64,000 bases of DNA from Planctomycetota bacterium. GTDB taxonomy: Bacteria; Planctomycetota; UBA1135; GCA-002686595. Shown here piece by piece: positions 43,934-52,962 of the stretch. How positions within the stretch are numbered: position 1 is the stretch's first letter; the number at the start of each line of letters is the position of its first letter. The notes under the pieces were generated by a model. That model was given only the letters and a program-made list of their open reading frames with translations. It was not told where the DNA came from and did no database searches. The stretch is from the NCBI GenBank assembly GCA_030746555.1, contig JASLMK010000130.1, positions 1-64,000 of the forward strand. The letters run 5' to 3'. Both the position numbers and the translations under genes were made by a program.

Positions 43934-44377
43934 GTGAACCCCTCACCCGCCACCGACCCGCTCGCGCGCCGCCACCTGCTGGTGGGCTGGTGGGCGCTCC
44001 TGCTGTTCCTCTCCCTGGGCGCCGCGCTCGAAGCCATGCACGGGCTGAAGGTCGACTGGCTCTTGAACGTGGCCAACGACACCCGGCGCATGATGTGGCG
44101 CCTGGCCCACTCCCACGGCGCGCTCCTGGGCCTGGTGAACCTCGCCTTCGCCCTCTCGCTCCCCCACCTCGGCGAGCGCGGCGAGCCGTGGCGCGCACGG
44201 GCCTCGGTTTGCCTCGCGCTCTCGACCCTGCTCCTGCCCGGCGGATTCCTGTTGGGCGGCATCTGGATCTACGGCGGAGACCCCGGGCGCGGCATCCTCC
44301 TCGTTCCCGTCGGCGCCCTGCTCCTGTTCGCGGCGGTCGGCGCCTGCGCCTGCCGGGTCCTGCGCCGGGGCCGCTGA
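43934..44377 (+). CDS. Multipass membrane protein of unknown function
   Basis: 147 residues from the GTG at 43934 (a TTG at 43922 is possible). About four transmembrane helices: residues 15-37, 60-80, 92-115 and 120-140. The segment NDTRRMMWRLAHSHGALLGLVNLAFAL, seen in two parts (NDTRRMMWRLAHSHG, then LLGLVNLAFAL), has two His near a membrane boundary that could bind heme or metal, but I do not recognise the family. It lies 31 bases after the octaheme cytochrome gene and probably shares its transcript, which makes a role in the same electron-transfer chain plausible. Confidence 0.65.
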   Translation: MNPSPATDPLARRHLLVGWWALLLFLSLGAALEAMHGLKVDWLLNVANDTRRMMWRLAHSHGALLGLVNLAFALSLPHLGERGEPWRARASVCLALSTLLLPGGFLLGGIWIYGGDPGRGILLVPVGALLLFAAVGACACRVLRRGR

Positions 44378-44489
44378 CGCACCGCCCCGCGGCGCCCCCC
44401 GGCCCGCCTTGGGACCCCGGCCGCCAGGGCCTACACTGCCCTAGGAGCGATTCCGGACTTCACCAGGGGTCCCGCCCGCCGGCCGCCCG

Positions 44490-45812
44490 ATGTTCTCCAC
44501 CATGAGCACCCTCCTCCTCGGCCTGCTCGGCTGCCTGCCCACGCTCCAGGCTCCCGGTCCCGACGAGAGCCACGGCTGGCGCGGCAAGGCGGCGCCGGAG
44601 CTCGTCGTCGAGGCGTGGCTGAACCACGGCGACCGCCCACCCCCGACCCTGGAGAGCCTGCGCGGCCGGGTCGTCATGCTGGAGTTCTGGGGGACTTGCA
44701 AGAAGGACTGCATGAAGATGGAGCCCCTGGCCCAGGTCCTCCACGAGAAGTACGCGGCTGCCGGGCTCGAGGTGCTGGTCGTCTCCTACGACACCGAACA
44801 GGTCCTGCGCGACCTGCTCACCAAGCGCTCGATCAGCGTGCCGATGGGCAGCGCCGAGATGTCGACCTACCGGACCTGGGGCATTCCCGAGGTCCCCACC
44901 GCGTGCGTGATCGACGCCGACGGCGTGATCCGCTACCACGGGTTTCCCGACGAGGTCGAGCCGGCGATCCGGACCGCCCTGGGAGGCGCGGTGGACGCCG
45001 GGGCGCTCTTGGAGCGCTGGCTGAGGGGGGCTGAGGACCCGCGCGAGACCCTCGCGCAACTGGTCGCCCTGGCACCGCGGTCCTTCGACCTCTCGGCCTG
45101 GGCCCGCGAACAGTCCCGCGCCGCCTCCGAGTCCGAGGCGGCCGAGAGCGAGCCCGCAACGGATCCCCTCTCGGCCGCGGAGCTCTTGACCCGCGCCGTG
45201 AACGAGAGCCGCGCGGGGCGGGCCGAGGCCTCGGCCGCCTGCCTGGCGCGCCTGTTCGCTCCGGCTGCCGAGGACTTCGACCTGCGCGCCTGGGCGCGCG
45301 CGACCGAGGGGACGGCCTACCCCCTCACGGCCGAGGAGCTCGGCGCCCTGCTCGCCGACGGGGCCTTCGAGCGCGCCTTGGACGCGTTCTGCCACCGGCG
45401 CCCGACCCCGGCCCTCGCCGAGCTCGCCCTGGGGGACGAGCGCCTCCTGGCCCACTGCCGCAAGCGCATCCCCGAGGCGCGCGCCTTCGCCAAGAAGGGC
45501 CTGATGGCGGAGCACTGGCTGTTCGCCGACGTGCGACCCCGGCGCAAGCAGCTCTATTGGATCGACATGGGCGTCGCCTTCCAATCCACGACCCACGACG
45601 GCAGCCCCCGGATCACGATCGGCGCCGAGCCCCTCGACGCGCGGACCGTGGCCTCGTTCGTCACAGAGCAGCTCGAGCGGGTCCTGGTGGCGAGCTCGCT
45701 CGCCGCGGGCCGCGCTCCGCTCCCCCAGACCCTCGGTCGTCGCGTCGAGGCCGAGCGGGAGAAGCTGCGCCTCTACCTGCTCGACCGCTACGGAGTGCGG
45801 TCGGGGGGCTGA
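44490..45812 (+). CDS. TlpA-like thioredoxin-fold protein with a CxxxC site
   Basis: 440 residues. N-terminus FSTMSTLLLGLLGCLPTLQ suggests a lipoprotein (LLGC). A thioredoxin/TlpA fold spans about 30-160: GKAAPELVVEAWLN, RGRVVMLEFWGTCKKDCMK, LEVLVVSYDTEQ and the cis-Pro region IPEVPTACVIDADGVIRYHG. The active site is WGTCKKDC, with three residues between the cysteines instead of the two of WCxxC, which should change its redox behaviour. The C-terminal 270 residues are helical with repeated AWARxxxx segments and are not recognised. A -10-like TACACT lies at 44432-44437. Possibly linked to cytochrome c maturation or thiol redox in the periplasm (inference). Confidence 0.75.
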   Translation: MFSTMSTLLLGLLGCLPTLQAPGPDESHGWRGKAAPELVVEAWLNHGDRPPPTLESLRGRVVMLEFWGTCKKDCMKMEPLAQVLHEKYAAAGLEVLVVSYDTEQVLRDLLTKRSISVPMGSAEMSTYRTWGIPEVPTACVIDADGVIRYHGFPDEVEPAIRTALGGAVDAGALLERWLRGAEDPRETLAQLVALAPRSFDLSAWAREQSRAASESEAAESEPATDPLSAAELLTRAVNESRAGRAEASAACLARLFAPAAEDFDLRAWARATEGTAYPLTAEELGALLADGAFERALDAFCHRRPTPALAELALGDERLLAHCRKRIPEARAFAKKGLMAEHWLFADVRPRRKQLYWIDMGVAFQSTTHDGSPRITIGAEPLDARTVASFVTEQLERVLVASSLAAGRAPLPQTLGRRVEAEREKLRLYLLDRYGVRSGG

Positions 45813-45835
45813 CCGGCACGGCGACCGCCGCCGAG

Positions 45836-45862
45836 GCTCCCCTCGACCCGCGCGCGGGGAGC
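45836..45862. terminator. Possible bidirectional terminator hairpin
   Basis: A 7-bp perfect inverted repeat (GCTCCCC at 45836-45842 with GGGGAGC at 45856-45862) and 13-base loop lie between convergent stops at 45812 and 45884. There is no T tract, so the call rests on position and symmetry. Confidence 0.35.
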
Positions 45863-45883
45863 GCGCCACCGCGGCCCCCGTGC

Positions 45884-48800
45884 CTACAGGGGGGCGGAAG
45901 CGGTGAACTCGATGTCCTCGCCGCGTGCGTGGGGCGTGGCTCCCGGCGGAGCGTGGACCTCGCGCAGCACCAACTCGAGGGTGCCGGTGGACACGCTCAA
46001 GCCGGGCGGGAGGACCATCTGGAAACGCGCGCTCCCGTCGCTCCCCGAAGGAGTCGACAGGAGGTCGCCCGCGACCAGCTTCAACTGGCCGCCGATGTCG
46101 TGGTAGAGGGAGGCCTCCACCACGTAACCGGGATCCGGCGTACCGGCGCCGCGGGCCAGCTCGACCCGGGCCCGCATCAACATGCGCGACGCCGTGGAGC
46201 GCAAGACCGCCATGTCGACGTTCTCGATGCGCACGGGAGCCCCCAGGACCAGGGGCAACGTGGAGACGCCGAAGTCCACGACCGTCTGGTTCCCCTTGGG
46301 GTCCTCCATGTCGAGGTGGAAGACGTAGTCGCGGCCGGGCTCCAGCTCGCTGATGACCGTCGAGAACGACACGCCGCGCTTGGGCTTGAGAGGCTCGCGC
46401 ATGACCGGCGGACCGTCGTCGTAGGAGATCAGCACGCGCACGGGTTCGTCGGTCTCGTACTCGAACTTCACCGCGTTGGTGGTCGTGTAGACGATCCGCA
46501 CCGGAGCCAGGAGAGCTGGCGGCGTCTGGTCCGCGCACAGGTCCGCGTCGATCACCAGGGGGTCGGTGCCCCAGACAACCTCGTAGCCGTCGGGCATCTT
46601 GTCCCCGTCGCTGTCGTTGATCCCCTCGGCCGTTCCCCAGGCGGCCTCGTCCAGGTCCAGCAACCCGTCGAGGTCGCGATCGAGGGCCGTGGGCCTGCCC
46701 ATGAGGCGCGGGAGGCCGTAGAAGGTCACCGGCTCGCCGCCGGCCGCCAGGGCGATCAGCTCAGAGGGCAGGATGCGGTCCAGGTTCGCGGAGGCTTGCT
46801 CGAACGAGCCCGTGCCCGGACGGTAGAGCCCCTGCATGTGACGCACCCCGTCGCCCCAGGGAACCGGCCCGTAGGAGAAGGTGACGTCGCAGTGCCCGGC
46901 CTCGGCCTCGCCCAGCAGGTACTGCAGCTCGACGGCCGCGAAGGGGGCCGCGTTGCCCGCGTGCGCCGTGCCCTGGAAGGTCGTGGCCGGCGCCAGCCCC
47001 GTGTCGAAGGCCCCCAGGAAGATCCCGAGCTGGAACCGCTCGAAAGCCGTAAGCCCCAGGGAGGGAAGGTCGCCGGCGCCGTGATCGAGGGCCGTCTCGA
47101 GGTCCGGCCAGGCTCCGCCGTGGCCCCACCCAGCGCCCAGCTCCGTTCGCGTTCCGAAGTCGCCGCCGATCGTGAAGGCCTCCGCCCCCTTGGTCGACAC
47201 CGCGCGCAGGGAGGGCACGACGATCGTCGGCGCCAGTCCGCCGCCGCCGTGGTCGATGATCTCGCCGGCCGTCCCCAAGGGCAGGACGTGGCAGCTCGCG
47301 CAGGTCAGGCCGTTGGCGAGGACGCGGTTCATGAACACGTCCGCGCCCAGGTTCTCGGTCCCCACGTACAGGCGATTGCGGCTCTGCTTGGGGTTGGACG
47401 GGATCGCCAGGGTCTCCATGTACTGGGAGATGTAGGGGAAGTTCTGCTGGATGCCCTCCGGGCCGTCCTCTCCCGGCCGCTCGAGCAGGCCCGGGAAGGC
47501 CACGTCGAAGTCGGTCAGCTCCTTGCGCTCACCGCGCCAGTGGTAGGGCCCGACCTCCTTCAGGCGCCGCACGCTCTGGGTGACCATCGGCCCCTTGTCG
47601 TCCAGCGGGAAGATCATCTCCTCTGCCGGCGTGCTCTCGGGATCCATGAACAGCCCCAGGTTCCAGGCCAGCCCGTCGGTGTGGCCGTCTACGTGACAGG
47701 AGTTGCACGAAGAGGTGTGGGACAGGGAGTTGGCCGTGCGGATGAAGTGGATGCGCCCCTGGACGATGTCCACCGGCGTCGGGTCCCATCCCAAGGAGCG
47801 GGCGATCGGAGCCTCGTAGCGAAAATCGGGCTGTGCCGGGAGGAGGTCGAGAGGGACCTTGGAGAGGGAGTTCTCGCCCTTGTTGAAGACGTACAGCCAG
47901 CGGCCGTTGGGTGAAACGGTGCAGGTGCGAGGCCCCGCGCCGTCAGGATAGAGGGCCGTGGCCTGGATGCGGATCGTGCCCGCCCAAGTGACGCCGTCCG
48001 AGCCGATGTCGAGGACCGCGACGCTGTTCGAACCGTACCCGCAGACGAAGGCCCGGTCGCCGGCGCGCGAGAAGGCGACGTCGGTCGGCTCGGCGCAGCG
48101 CACGTCCCGCTCGGGGGCGAGGGCGTCGAGATCGATGTAGGTGACGCCCTCGGCTTCGAGAGCTCCTCCGGCAACCTGGGGCCGCACGACCGCGATGCGG
48201 TTGCGCACGACCTGGCCCGCGACGAAGCTCACCTCGCCGCGGTGGCCGGCGTTGAGCGCCTCGGTGTGGGGGATCCACAGCTCCTGGGTCCCCGGCCTGG
48301 GCACCACGTCGTAGAGCAGCGTCCCGATCCCGCGCACGGTCGCCTGGGGAACCAAGATGTCGTCTGCGGCCGTCGCGCCGAGACGGATCTTCAGCAGATC
48401 GAAGTCGGGCAAGAGGGTCGCCTGCGCGTGGTCCTCCACACGCTCCACCGTGCGCACGTCACCGGTGTCGGAGGTCGCCGGATTCCCCATCGGGGCGGTG
48501 CCGTTGCCCGAGAGGAACGAAGCCACGAACAGGTCGTCCCCCACGCGGGTCATGGCCCGCGGCTCGACGCAAGGCAGGGCGATCGAGCGACTGACGGAGT
48601 AGGTGCCCACGTCGAGCACGTCCACGCAGCGGCCGATGGAGCAGGAGACCCAGGCCCGGGAACCATCCCGGGAGAACACCAGGTCCTGGGGCGCCCCGGA
48701 GACGTGGACCGTGCGCTCGAGGGTTCCGGTCGTGCTGTCGAGCACGCCGATCGACGAGGTCAGCCGGTCGACGCACCACAGCTCCTCGGACTCAGGCCGC

Positions 48801-49075
48801 GCAACGACCTTGACGACGCCGGGGCTCAGGGGCAGGGCGAACTCCGGGCCGGCGTGGCCGAGGCGGTAGCGGTGCAGCTGGCGGCCGACCTGGTTGGCGA
48901 CCCACACCCATCCCCCGTCGTTGCTGAAGCAGATCGGGTCCTGAGGCGGGAGCTCGAAATTCATCCAGCGGCCCGCCTGGTCGTCGAAGGGGACGTCCAC
49001 CGGGTCCTGGACGAGCGCGGAGGCAGGGGTCGCGAACGGAATCAGGGCGCCGAGAGAGAGGATCAGCGGGTGCAT
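45884..49075 (-). CDS. Secreted diheme c-type cytochrome with YVTN-type beta-propeller
   Basis: 1063 residues. Signal LILSLGALIPFATPASALVQ. Residues about 30-430 form a YVTN/lactonase-like propeller (GGWVWVANQVGRQLHRYRLG, IGVLDSTTGTLERTVHVSG, DGSRAWVSCSIGRCVDVLDV). Then come two heme sites, SCNSCHVDGHTDGLAWN (about 470) and TCASCHVLPLGTAG (about 610), in a di-heme peroxidase/MauG-like cytochrome layout. After about 800 there are calcium-type repeats (DRDLDGLLDLDEAAWG, DSDGDKMPDGYEVVWGTDP), a fibronectin-III-like domain (FEYETDEPVRVLISYDDG) and a beta-rich end. Probably an extracytoplasmic oxidase or electron-transfer protein; substrate unknown. It stands alone between a convergent neighbour and the BNR-propeller gene. 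Confidence 0.85.
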   Translation of the reverse strand: MHPLILSLGALIPFATPASALVQDPVDVPFDDQAGRWMNFELPPQDPICFSNDGGWVWVANQVGRQLHRYRLGHAGPEFALPLSPGVVKVVARPESEELWCVDRLTSSIGVLDSTTGTLERTVHVSGAPQDLVFSRDGSRAWVSCSIGRCVDVLDVGTYSVSRSIALPCVEPRAMTRVGDDLFVASFLSGNGTAPMGNPATSDTGDVRTVERVEDHAQATLLPDFDLLKIRLGATAADDILVPQATVRGIGTLLYDVVPRPGTQELWIPHTEALNAGHRGEVSFVAGQVVRNRIAVVRPQVAGGALEAEGVTYIDLDALAPERDVRCAEPTDVAFSRAGDRAFVCGYGSNSVAVLDIGSDGVTWAGTIRIQATALYPDGAGPRTCTVSPNGRWLYVFNKGENSLSKVPLDLLPAQPDFRYEAPIARSLGWDPTPVDIVQGRIHFIRTANSLSHTSSCNSCHVDGHTDGLAWNLGLFMDPESTPAEEMIFPLDDKGPMVTQSVRRLKEVGPYHWRGERKELTDFDVAFPGLLERPGEDGPEGIQQNFPYISQYMETLAIPSNPKQSRNRLYVGTENLGADVFMNRVLANGLTCASCHVLPLGTAGEIIDHGGGGLAPTIVVPSLRAVSTKGAEAFTIGGDFGTRTELGAGWGHGGAWPDLETALDHGAGDLPSLGLTAFERFQLGIFLGAFDTGLAPATTFQGTAHAGNAAPFAAVELQYLLGEAEAGHCDVTFSYGPVPWGDGVRHMQGLYRPGTGSFEQASANLDRILPSELIALAAGGEPVTFYGLPRLMGRPTALDRDLDGLLDLDEAAWGTAEGINDSDGDKMPDGYEVVWGTDPLVIDADLCADQTPPALLAPVRIVYTTTNAVKFEYETDEPVRVLISYDDGPPVMREPLKPKRGVSFSTVISELEPGRDYVFHLDMEDPKGNQTVVDFGVSTLPLVLGAPVRIENVDMAVLRSTASRMLMRARVELARGAGTPDPGYVVEASLYHDIGGQLKLVAGDLLSTPSGSDGSARFQMVLPPGLSVSTGTLELVLREVHAPPGATPHARGEDIEFTASAPL

Positions 49076-49200
49076 CTCGTGTCGGGTTCAGGGAGCCGTG
49101 GGCGGGCGATGGCGACAGTCAGTATCCCAGTCTATGGCTCACGTGCGAAAGCGCATCCCCCCACCCTCGGTTCCGGGGGCGCCGGCGGCTCCGCTGGCCC

Positions 49201-52200
49201 CTAGGCGTCCCCAAGACCCCCGCCGACCGCGGCGGCAGACCGCGGCCCCGCGCGCTCCCGCGCTCGTCGCTCTTCTTCTTCTTGGGCGGCCCGGTGTCCG
49301 GCGGCCCGGTCGGGATCGGCGCGCACCTCCACGTCCCGCGTCTGGCGCACCCCGTCCACCTCCAAGACGATGCGGTAGGCCCCGGGCTCGATCCTGCCGC
49401 GCCGGCGCCTGGAACCCGCGCCCTCCCCGCTGCGCCGCAGGTCCCATACGACCCGCTGGGGGCCGCGGTCCCGGGGAGCCTCGAGCTCGGCGACCGTGTC
49501 CCCGCCCAGCCCCGTGACCGTCAAGGACACCGAGCGCGCCTTCTTCTTCAGGCGGTAGGCGATCCCCATTCCCGCGGCGGGGTTGTCGCCGACGAAGCGC
49601 CGCAGGCCACTGGAGCCGCGGGAAGCCTCGCTCCCCCACAGGATGCTGTCTCGCGGGTCGAACAGGGTGAAGTCCGCCTCGAGGTTGTCCGCGGTCAGCT
49701 GGCGCAGGAGGGTGACGTCGCCCGCCCACAGGCTGCGTCCGTGGGTGCCGACCACCACGTCTCCACCGAGGGGGTGCTGGGCGATCTCGTGCACCGCCAC
49801 CGTCGGCAGGCCCTCGATCTCCGCCCAGCTCGCGCCCCGGTCGAGGGAGACCCACATGCTGAACTCGGTTCCCAAGTAGAGCAGGTCGGGATTGACCCGG
49901 TCCTCTCTCAGGACTCGAGAGGAGCCGCGCGGCAACTCCTCGCTCAGGCAGCGCCAGGACCGTCCCCGGTCCTCGCTGGCGAACAACCAGGGCCGATCGT
50001 CATCGGAGCGGTGACCGTCGAAGCAGGCGTAGACCCGCTCCTCCTCGTGCCGCGACGCTTCCAGGGAGCTGATCCACATGCGCTTGGGCAACAGCTCGGC
50101 AATGGTCGGCCCCGCCTCCTCGCGTTCCTTGGCCGCCCGCCGCCGGTCGCGCTCGGCCCGCTCGCGCTCGCGCTCGGCGCGCTCCTCCTCCTCGCTCTGC
50201 TCCCGCTCCGCCGTGATCTCGAGGCTGCCAACGCCTTCGCCCTCGACGGTGCCCGACAGACCGTCACCCTCGACGAGGGCCGCGATCGAGAGCTCGCCGA
50301 GGTCGCTGGCGAAGGTGAAGGTCAGACGGCCTGTCTCCTCGTCGAAGGCCGACCCGTCCACGCTCCCCTCGCCGGCGGGACAGGTCAGTTCGCCGCTCAA
50401 GGCGCCGTCCTCGTCACGCGCGAGGGTCAGGGTGAACCCGCCCTCGCCCTCGGGCACGCCCGCGCCGCTCGCGGTTCCCGCCCAGACCCCCGCGGGCGGC
50501 GCGGCGGTTGGATCCTCGACCGGCGGGACCTCGTCGAGCAACTCGGCACGCTCGACCGCGTCGAGGAGCCCGTCTCCGTTGGCGTCCGCACGCACGAACA
50601 CCTCGGTCCAGACCTCGGGCACCTCGTCGGCCACCAGGCGGCCGTCCCCGTCCGCGTCGAGCTCTCGCAGTAGCTGCTCCATCACCTGGCGCCGGCGCTG
50701 GGGCGCGTCGTCGTCCTCGGCGGCGTAGGGCTCGAAGAGATCGATCCAGCTCTCGCCCCCGTCCTCGGTGCACCACAAGGCGCCGTCGTCGGTCCCGACG
50801 TACAGCAGGTCGGGATCGAGCGGTGACTCGCTCAGGGCGGTCCCGCTGCCGCGCTCGGTCAGGGTCAGCTCGGGCGAGATCGCTCGCAGGTTCTCCCCGC
50901 GATCGACCGAGCGGAAGACGTGGTTGCCCGCCGCGTAGAACACGCGCGCGGCATGGGCCGAGAGCTGGAACGGGGTCTTCCAGTTGAAGCGGAATCGCAG
51001 GCCGCGCTCTCCGCGAGGCCGCAGGAAGCCCCGCTCGCCCGTCTTCAGGTGCCGCCGCCCCATGCCGCCATTCTGGCTCTCTGTGTACACCCTGTCGGGA
51101 TCCTCGGGGTCGACCCGGCAGACGAAGCCGTCACCACCGCCGACGTTGATCCAGTCCGAGTTCACCACGCCCGTCCGCCCACGCGTGCGGTTGGGACCGC
51201 CCCACGAGCCGTTGTCCTGCAGCCCGCCGTAGACCTGGTAGAGCAGCTGGTTGTCCGTGGTGACGTGGTAGAACTGGCCGATGGCCATGTGGTTGTGGTG
51301 GTCCCACTGCTCCATGCGGTCGTGGGTCACGTAGACGCCGCCGTCGTTGCCGAGGATCATGTGGCGGCCGTCGGCCGGATCGATCCACAAGGAGTGGTGG
51401 TCGACGTGCACCCTGCCGCCGCGGGAGCGCCGGGACGCGCCGTCCGAAGTGAAGGTCACGCCCCCGTCGGAAGAGCGGTAGAGCGCCGTCCCCAGCACGT
51501 ACACGCGCTCGGCGTCGGAAGGATCGACGCGGATCTCGCTGTAGTACATCGGGCGCGGGTTGACGCTGTTGATCCGGGTCCAGCTGTCCCCGCCGTCGTC
51601 CGAGCGGAACACGCCGCCGAGCTCCCCGCCGCCCGGACCCTGTTCATCCTGCAGGTTCTCGCGCTGCCCGCCCAAGCCGCTGCTGTAGGGCGCCCGGCTC
51701 CCCGAGTCCTCCGGGCGCTTCTCGAAGGTCACCTCGACCACGATCACCTCGCGCTCGCGCACGATCTCCACGGCCACGGTCTCTCCCGCCCGGTGGCCGC
51801 GCAGGAGCCTGATCAGTGACTGGTAGCCGGAGACGAACTCGCCGGCGAGCTCGATCACGATGTCGTCCTCCTGCAGGTCCGCCGCTTCGGCCGGGCCGCC
51901 CTCGGTGATCTTGGTCAGGCGCGCGCCGACCTCGGCGTCCTCCCCGTTGATCCCCATGTAGGCCGCGTCATCGGGCAGGCTGGCGATCTTCTCGGTCTCG
52001 ACGATGGCGAACACGACCTTTGGGTCCGCCGCGAAGTAGTCCACGCCGATGCGCCCGAGCGTGCAGGTGGGCAGTCCTGTCTCCAGACGCCTGAAGCTCT
52101 CGCCTCCGTCGGTGGACTTGTGGAGCCCGCTTCCCGGCCCCCACTTCTTCGCCGGGTCGTTGGTGTCGAAGCCGTCGCGCTCGCGCTCGTAGGTCGCGAC

Positions 52201-52839
52201 GATCAGGGTGTCGGGATCGCCGGGGTCGAGGTCGATGTCGATCACGCCGGTGCGCTCGTCCACGAACAGGACCAGCTCCCAGGTCTCGCCACCGTCGGTG
52301 GTCTTGTACAGGCCGCGCTCGGGGTTGGGCCCGTAGAGCCGGCCGAGGGCGCCGACGAACACCGTGTCCGGATCGGTGGGGTGGATCGCGATCGCGCCGA
52401 CCTGGAAACTCTCCTCGAGGCCCATGTGGGTCCAGGTCTCTCCGCGATCGGTGGAGCGGTACACGCCGTCGCCGTAGGAGACGGAGTTGCGCGGGTTGCT
52501 CTCGCCCGTGCCGATCCAGAGCGTCGTCGGATCCGAGGGCGCCACGGCCAGGGCGCCGATCGAGACGCTGTCCTGGTCATCGAATCGGTGCTCGTAGGTG
52601 ATGCCCGCGTTGGTCGTGTGCAGCAGCCCTCCCGAGGCCGTCCCGATCCAGTACTCCGAGACGTCGCTGGGGTTGACGGCGATCGCCGTGATGCGCCCTC
52701 CCATGTTGGCGGGGCCGAGTGAGCGCCACTCCAGGAGTTCCTGCCAGTCGGGGTCGAGCTCGAGGACCTCCGGCTCGTCGCCCGCGATGGCGACCTGCGA
52801 GGGGCACAGGAGGAGGAGGAATACGAGGGCCTGTCTCAT
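49201..52839 (-). CDS. Large BNR/VPS10-type propeller protein with PDZ and EF-hand segments
   Basis: 1212 residues from the ATG at 52839 (signal ALVFLLLLCPSQVAIAGDEP). Sortilin-like ten-bladed propeller built of Asp-box repeats: YRSTDRGETWTHMGL, YKTTDGGETWELVLF, HKSTDGGESFRRLETG, FRSDDGGDSWTRI, YRSSDGGVTFTSDG, FRSVDRGENLRAIS, WCTEDGGESWIDLF. A PDZ-like module is inserted at about 290-380 (EVGARLTKITEGGPAEAADL, VSGYQSLIRLLRGHRAGETV). An EF-hand pair lies near 715-765 (LDADGDGRLVADEVPE, ADANGDGLLDAVE), then a Glu/Arg-rich coiled stretch and the final blades. Exported; likely a glycan- or protein-binding surface protein. Enzyme activity is not evident. The open frame extending upstream to 55659 is shadow of the DUF1592-type gene. 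Confidence 0.88.
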   Translation of the reverse strand: MRQALVFLLLLCPSQVAIAGDEPEVLELDPDWQELLEWRSLGPANMGGRITAIAVNPSDVSEYWIGTASGGLLHTTNAGITYEHRFDDQDSVSIGALAVAPSDPTTLWIGTGESNPRNSVSYGDGVYRSTDRGETWTHMGLEESFQVGAIAIHPTDPDTVFVGALGRLYGPNPERGLYKTTDGGETWELVLFVDERTGVIDIDLDPGDPDTLIVATYERERDGFDTNDPAKKWGPGSGLHKSTDGGESFRRLETGLPTCTLGRIGVDYFAADPKVVFAIVETEKIASLPDDAAYMGINGEDAEVGARLTKITEGGPAEAADLQEDDIVIELAGEFVSGYQSLIRLLRGHRAGETVAVEIVREREVIVVEVTFEKRPEDSGSRAPYSSGLGGQRENLQDEQGPGGGELGGVFRSDDGGDSWTRINSVNPRPMYYSEIRVDPSDAERVYVLGTALYRSSDGGVTFTSDGASRRSRGGRVHVDHHSLWIDPADGRHMILGNDGGVYVTHDRMEQWDHHNHMAIGQFYHVTTDNQLLYQVYGGLQDNGSWGGPNRTRGRTGVVNSDWINVGGGDGFVCRVDPEDPDRVYTESQNGGMGRRHLKTGERGFLRPRGERGLRFRFNWKTPFQLSAHAARVFYAAGNHVFRSVDRGENLRAISPELTLTERGSGTALSESPLDPDLLYVGTDDGALWCTEDGGESWIDLFEPYAAEDDDAPQRRRQVMEQLLRELDADGDGRLVADEVPEVWTEVFVRADANGDGLLDAVERAELLDEVPPVEDPTAAPPAGVWAGTASGAGVPEGEGGFTLTLARDEDGALSGELTCPAGEGSVDGSAFDEETGRLTFTFASDLGELSIAALVEGDGLSGTVEGEGVGSLEITAEREQSEEEERAERERERAERDRRRAAKEREEAGPTIAELLPKRMWISSLEASRHEEERVYACFDGHRSDDDRPWLFASEDRGRSWRCLSEELPRGSSRVLREDRVNPDLLYLGTEFSMWVSLDRGASWAEIEGLPTVAVHEIAQHPLGGDVVVGTHGRSLWAGDVTLLRQLTADNLEADFTLFDPRDSILWGSEASRGSSGLRRFVGDNPAAGMGIAYRLKKKARSVSLTVTGLGGDTVAELEAPRDRGPQRVVWDLRRSGEGAGSRRRRGRIEPGAYRIVLEVDGVRQTRDVEVRADPDRAAGHRAAQEEEERRARERAGPRSAAAVGGGLGDA

Positions 52840-52927
52840 GGTGCGTGATCCGGTCGGGGCGGCGTGCTCCACTTCCACTCTAGACGGGTCGGAGGATCCC
52901 GCAAGGCGGCCCTGCGCAGCCGCCGGA

Positions 52928-52956
52928 TCGACAGGCGCCGGTGGGTCGCCTAGCCT
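52928..52956 (+). promoter_or_regulatory. Possible promoter giving a leaderless transcript
   Basis: TCGACA (52928-52933), a 17-base spacer and TAGCCT (52951-52956). The box is 6 bases before the GTG at 52963, so transcription would begin at the start codon itself. The -35 matches 5 of 6, the -10 only 3 of 6. Confidence 0.35.
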
Positions 52957-52962
52957 GTGGGT

